Below, one piece after another: positions 61,523-64,000 of a stretch of 64,000 nt of DNA. The stretch is from Desulfatiglans anilini DSM 4660 (GTDB taxonomy: Bacteria > Desulfobacterota > DSM-4660 > Desulfatiglandales > Desulfatiglandaceae): the NCBI RefSeq assembly GCF_000422285.1, contig NZ_AULM01000022.1:1-64000 (forward strand), read 5' to 3'. A program made the translations under genes and the position numbers. The notes under the pieces are model-generated. The model saw only the letters and a list, made by a program, of their open reading frames with translations. It ran no database searches and was not told where the DNA came from. Numbering within the stretch: position 1 is the first letter of the stretch; every line of letters starts with the position of its first letter.

Positions 61523-62332
61523 TCATTTCTGTAAGAGGTTCATCGTTTGTTCGCCGAATAGACTGAAGCGAAGCCAGCGGAAGGCAAATTGGAGCAGCTC
61601 TTCATCCTGGGTACGCAGCCTTTCTTGGAGTTCTCTAGCGACGTTAAAATGACGCAGAAAACTACTGCCGAACACAAACGATCGAAATCTGTCCAAATCG
61701 TAAGAGGCCATGAAAAACATCTGGATGTTTCGTTCCATGGCCGTTTTCATGGCGAACGGCCTCGCGGTGGTTACAATCCTCGACCAGGCGTCATTCATCC
61801 GGCTGTAGTCGTCAAGTCCCTCATGTGAAAGCCATTCCTGCAAGGTCCACTCCCGAGCTTCGACAAACCCTTGGCAGTGAGGTTCTTTAACAAGGAAAAA
61901 CCGCTCTTGCGCAGCGGGCTGAGCCTCCGTGAATGCCGAGGCGCGCCCGACAGGATAAAGTCGGCAGGCGGAAGGTCTGTCCTCGTACAGGGTGCAGCCA
62001 ACCGCAGAGACAAAAGGGCAGCGGCCTCCTTCAGTGTCCTGCATGCAAAGTTTGACCATCGGGAAGCGTGCGCCGGTATCGAAGAACGTTTCCGTGTGGA
62101 CTTCCAGGAACTTTCCGGACGGCATTCCGAGGCGGCGCTTGAGGCGCAATATGTCGTAAGGCGTCAGGATCAGGCGGAGTTTCGCACAGCAGGCGGTGAA
62201 GCATGAGATTCCGGGGTGGCAGTCGAATTGGAAGCGCCGGCCGGATTCGAGCGGCTCGAAAGACGCCTTGGGCGCGGCGGTGTGAGCGGGAGACTCTGGG
62301 TTTGGTGCTGGATTATCGGAACGATGAGTCAT
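61523..62332 (-). CDS. YkgJ-family cysteine-cluster protein (copy A)
   Basis: The 269-residue protein has the YkgJ cluster pattern: FDCHPGISCFTACCAKLRL near the start of the domain, then CPFVSAVGCTLYEDRPSACR. These are the Cys of a zinc or Fe-S site (C-x5-C-x3-C-C and C-x7-C-x9-C). The C-terminal part (MFFMASYDLDRFRSFVFGSS) is helical. It overlaps the upstream paralogue by ATGA, so the pair is coupled. Function is unknown. Such proteins are common in Desulfobacterota. Confidence 0.82.
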   Translation of the reverse strand: MTHRSDNPAPNPESPAHTAAPKASFEPLESGRRFQFDCHPGISCFTACCAKLRLILTPYDILRLKRRLGMPSGKFLEVHTETFFDTGARFPMVKLCMQDTEGGRCPFVSAVGCTLYEDRPSACRLYPVGRASAFTEAQPAAQERFFLVKEPHCQGFVEAREWTLQEWLSHEGLDDYSRMNDAWSRIVTTARPFAMKTAMERNIQMFFMASYDLDRFRSFVFGSSFLRHFNVARELQERLRTQDEELLQFAFRWLRFSLFGEQTMNLLQK

Positions 62333-63108
62333 TTTACACCCGGCGCACCTTCCTTGACGGTGAGGGTTTTTTTCCCGAATATTCCGAACTGAATCCAGTC
62401 ATAGCTGAATTTCAGCAGTTCGAGATCACTGCGCAGCATCTTCTGGATGCGGTTCGGGTCGACCTCGAACCGCTGTAGAAAGGAGCTGTTGAAGACGAAT
62501 TCACGAAATTTGTCCAGGTTATAAAGTGCCATGAACACCATTTTGAGAATCTGCGGGTTGTCGATATCGGGACTCTGGGCCTTCAACGGGGCGGTGATTT
62601 CAGTAAAAAGGGCATTCGTCTGATCGTAGATGGGGACTCCCTGGTCGACGAGCCAATCGGCTATGCGCCAACGTTTCTGTTGCAGAAGGCCTTTGCAGCG
62701 GGATGAGTCGGTGATCAGACGGAAGGTGCCGTCATCGTTCATGTCGAGCGGGAACATACGACAGGCCCATGGTCGATCGACATAGACACGGCATCCTTGG
62801 GGTCCGACGAGTGAGCATTTCTTGTCGTCTTCGTTCATTTTCAGGACAACCATCGGAATGAGTCGGTTGGGCTTGGGAAGGACGAGCGTATGACGATCCA
62901 GGAATTCATCCGATGACATCCCCAGACCGTTTTTCATCCTGAGAAGATCGTAGGGTGTCAGCACGATCGTTACGTCGCGGCAGCACTGCGTAAAGCAGGG
63001 AACTTCGGGAGAACAGTCGAACTGGAAGGTGAAATCCGGGTCCATCCTTTCCATCTGGGGGTCGGTCTGTTTCATCTCATGCTTCATGGAATTTTTCGAT
63101 CCTTTCAA
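62329..63108 (-). CDS. YkgJ-family cysteine-cluster protein (copy B)
   Basis: The 259-residue paralogue of the following gene has FDCSPEVPCFTQCCRDVTIV, then CSLVGPQGCRVYVDRPWACR and YNLDKFREFVFNSSFLQR. The order and spacing of Cys match copy A, so they arose by tandem duplication and may form a heterodimer. Start at 63108 gives a short charged N-terminus; MKHEMKQTDP at 63087 is an alternative. Confidence 0.82.
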   Translation of the reverse strand: MKGSKNSMKHEMKQTDPQMERMDPDFTFQFDCSPEVPCFTQCCRDVTIVLTPYDLLRMKNGLGMSSDEFLDRHTLVLPKPNRLIPMVVLKMNEDDKKCSLVGPQGCRVYVDRPWACRMFPLDMNDDGTFRLITDSSRCKGLLQQKRWRIADWLVDQGVPIYDQTNALFTEITAPLKAQSPDIDNPQILKMVFMALYNLDKFREFVFNSSFLQRFEVDPNRIQKMLRSDLELLKFSYDWIQFGIFGKKTLTVKEGAPGVK

Positions 63109-63310
63109 TCCAGGTGTTTTTCAGGAAACAAATCGCTTGACTCGAGCGTGGAGATCGATTTTCATACGGGAGCGTCGAGACCTCAACGCGCTTCTGCTGC
63201 TGTAAAATCAGCGTGTTATGCTGCTCCTTTCTGTGATTTCAGGAGGTCTATAGCAGCAAAGAAACGGAGGGGTCAACCAAATAATACGAGCAAAGGAGCA
63301 AAGGTTCTCA

Positions 63311-63724
63311 ATGGAACGGACACTGGCGATTATCAAACCGGACGGTGTGGTCCGCAAACTTGTTGGCACGGTCATTCAGAGGCTGGAGCAGGAGGGTATC
63401 CGCGTGGCCGGAATGAAGATGATCCGTCTGACAAAAGTGCAGGCCAAAGGTTTTTACAAAGTCCACCAAGACAAGCCCTTCTTCGATAGCGTCACGGATT
63501 TCATGTCCTCAGGTCCGTGTGTTGTCATGGTTCTGGAGGGCGAGGATGTCATTGCGCACTACAGAAAAATCATGGGGGCCACGGATTTCAAAAAAGCGGC
63601 TGAGGGGACTATCAGAAGGGACTTCGCCACCGACATCGAAAAGAATGTCGTCCACGGCTCGGACTCTCCGGAGACGGCCGCTTTCGAGATCGGGTACTTT
63701 TTCAGTGCAATGGAAGTGGGTTAA
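63311..63724 (+). CDS. ndk: Nucleoside diphosphate kinase
   Basis: The 137-residue enzyme transfers gamma-phosphate between NTPs and NDPs. RTLAIIKPDGVVRKLVG at the N-terminus and the catalytic His in KNVVHGSDSPETAAFEIG are diagnostic. The length is normal for hexameric or tetrameric Ndk. A GC-rich hairpin follows at 63748. Confidence 0.96.
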   Translation: MERTLAIIKPDGVVRKLVGTVIQRLEQEGIRVAGMKMIRLTKVQAKGFYKVHQDKPFFDSVTDFMSSGPCVVMVLEGEDVIAHYRKIMGATDFKKAAEGTIRRDFATDIEKNVVHGSDSPETAAFEIGYFFSAMEVG

Positions 63725-63747
63725 TCTCTGTTGAACTTGCTAAAACA

Positions 63748-63773
63748 GGGGGCCGCTCATTTGAGCGGCCCCC
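63748..63773. terminator. Hairpin between convergent ndk and the next gene
   Basis: GGGGGCCGCTC pairs with GAGCGGCCCCC (11 bp, 4-nt loop). The T-tracts are short on both strands (a TGTTTTA run on the minus strand), so it may serve both convergent genes. Confidence 0.65.
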
Positions 63774-63822
63774 TTCGGAATAAACCGCGCTTAATCGGCA
63801 TCCGTCGGTGCGGAAAGGCGGC

Positions 63823-64000
63823 TCAGGAAGCAGATGCGCCTTCCTCTTCGAGCTTCTTTTTCTCTGCTTTCAGATCTTCGACTTCACGCTTCAAGGATTC
63901 GACCTCGGTCTTCAGCCCGGAACCGCTCTCGTCAAAGCTTTCCGCGGCCTTTTTGTCTTTGATTTCTTCGAAGCCGAGATAAGCTGCCAGGGCGCCGCCA
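63823..64000 (-). CDS. C-terminal end of a protein with a coiled-coil tail (5' part outside window)
   Basis: The frame is open from the right edge to TGA at 63825-63823, with 58 codons visible. The sequence GGALAAYLGFEEIKDKKAAE is followed by a heptad-like, Glu/Lys-rich coiled coil (LKTEVESLKREVEDLKAEKK). It has no recognised domain in the visible part. It may be an envelope or scaffold protein. It converges with ndk. Confidence 0.6.
   Translation of the reverse strand, partial: GGALAAYLGFEEIKDKKAAESFDESGSGLKTEVESLKREVEDLKAEKKKLEEEGASAS

Overview
This 64 kb window is a GC-rich chromosome segment from an anaerobic, sulfate-reducing bacterium, most likely Desulfobacterota. The evidence is a complete set of activation and reduction genes for sulfate up to sulfite: sat (39.1 kb), aprBA (52.4-54.7 kb) and a Qmo-type complex (55.0-60.0 kb). 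Oxygen-sensitive Fe-S flavoproteins are also common. The Qmo locus is unusual for this group. qmoA and qmoB are followed by separate soluble hdrC- and hdrB-like genes instead of the membrane cytochrome qmoC. I cannot assign a genus.

Layout. 0-2.4 kb: a truncated surface protein on the minus strand with SdrD/Cna-B-like repeats, preceded by two tandem c-di-GMP-I (GEMM) riboswitches, each with its own terminator, then an AT-rich stretch and an IS630 remnant. 2.4-6.4 kb: accessory genes (O-methyltransferase, DUF2080, GNAT, degenerate receiver) and tRNA-Pro(GGG). 6.8-17.2 kb: an outer-membrane import locus. It has a Ca-binding-repeat protein with exbB-exbD-tonB on the plus strand, a convergent TonB receptor, two DUF4198-like exported proteins and an exported tetrapyrrole-methylase-like protein on the minus strand, and a ZnuA-like metal-binding protein. 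17.3-23.9 kb: glgX, a phosphofructokinase and a large metallo-beta-lactamase/GNAT fusion behind a possible attenuator.

24.1-32.5 kb: an anaerobic glycerol-3-phosphate-dehydrogenase-like operon (FAD oxidase, NAD(P)/FAD partner, DUF1667), then a 4-hydroxybutyryl-CoA-dehydratase-like gene and a GntR regulator divergent from a succinyl-CoA-synthetase-like pair. 33-38.5 kb: an RnfB-GltD fusion, two cyclic-nucleotide-binding-domain proteins, a third decayed copy, and an AT-rich secreted amidase-like gene inserted between them. 39-51 kb: sat, queC, acyl-CoA synthetase, DUF169, a radical SAM gene, a lipoprotein, rimO, polyprenyl synthase, a molybdopterin-binding protein and an MBL hydrolase. 52-60 kb: aprBA-qmoAB-hdrCB. 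60-64 kb: small zinc/Cys-rich proteins, a SEC-C protein, two YkgJ-type proteins, ndk and a truncated coiled-coil gene.

A dispersed, imperfectly palindromic intergenic repeat of about 170-220 bp recurs at least seven times (near 5.4, 6.7, 10.7, 32.5, 38.5, 44.2 and 50.2 kb). I do not recognise it as a named family. One copy looks inserted relative to a duplicated flank. All calls were made by reading; no searches or folding programs were run.
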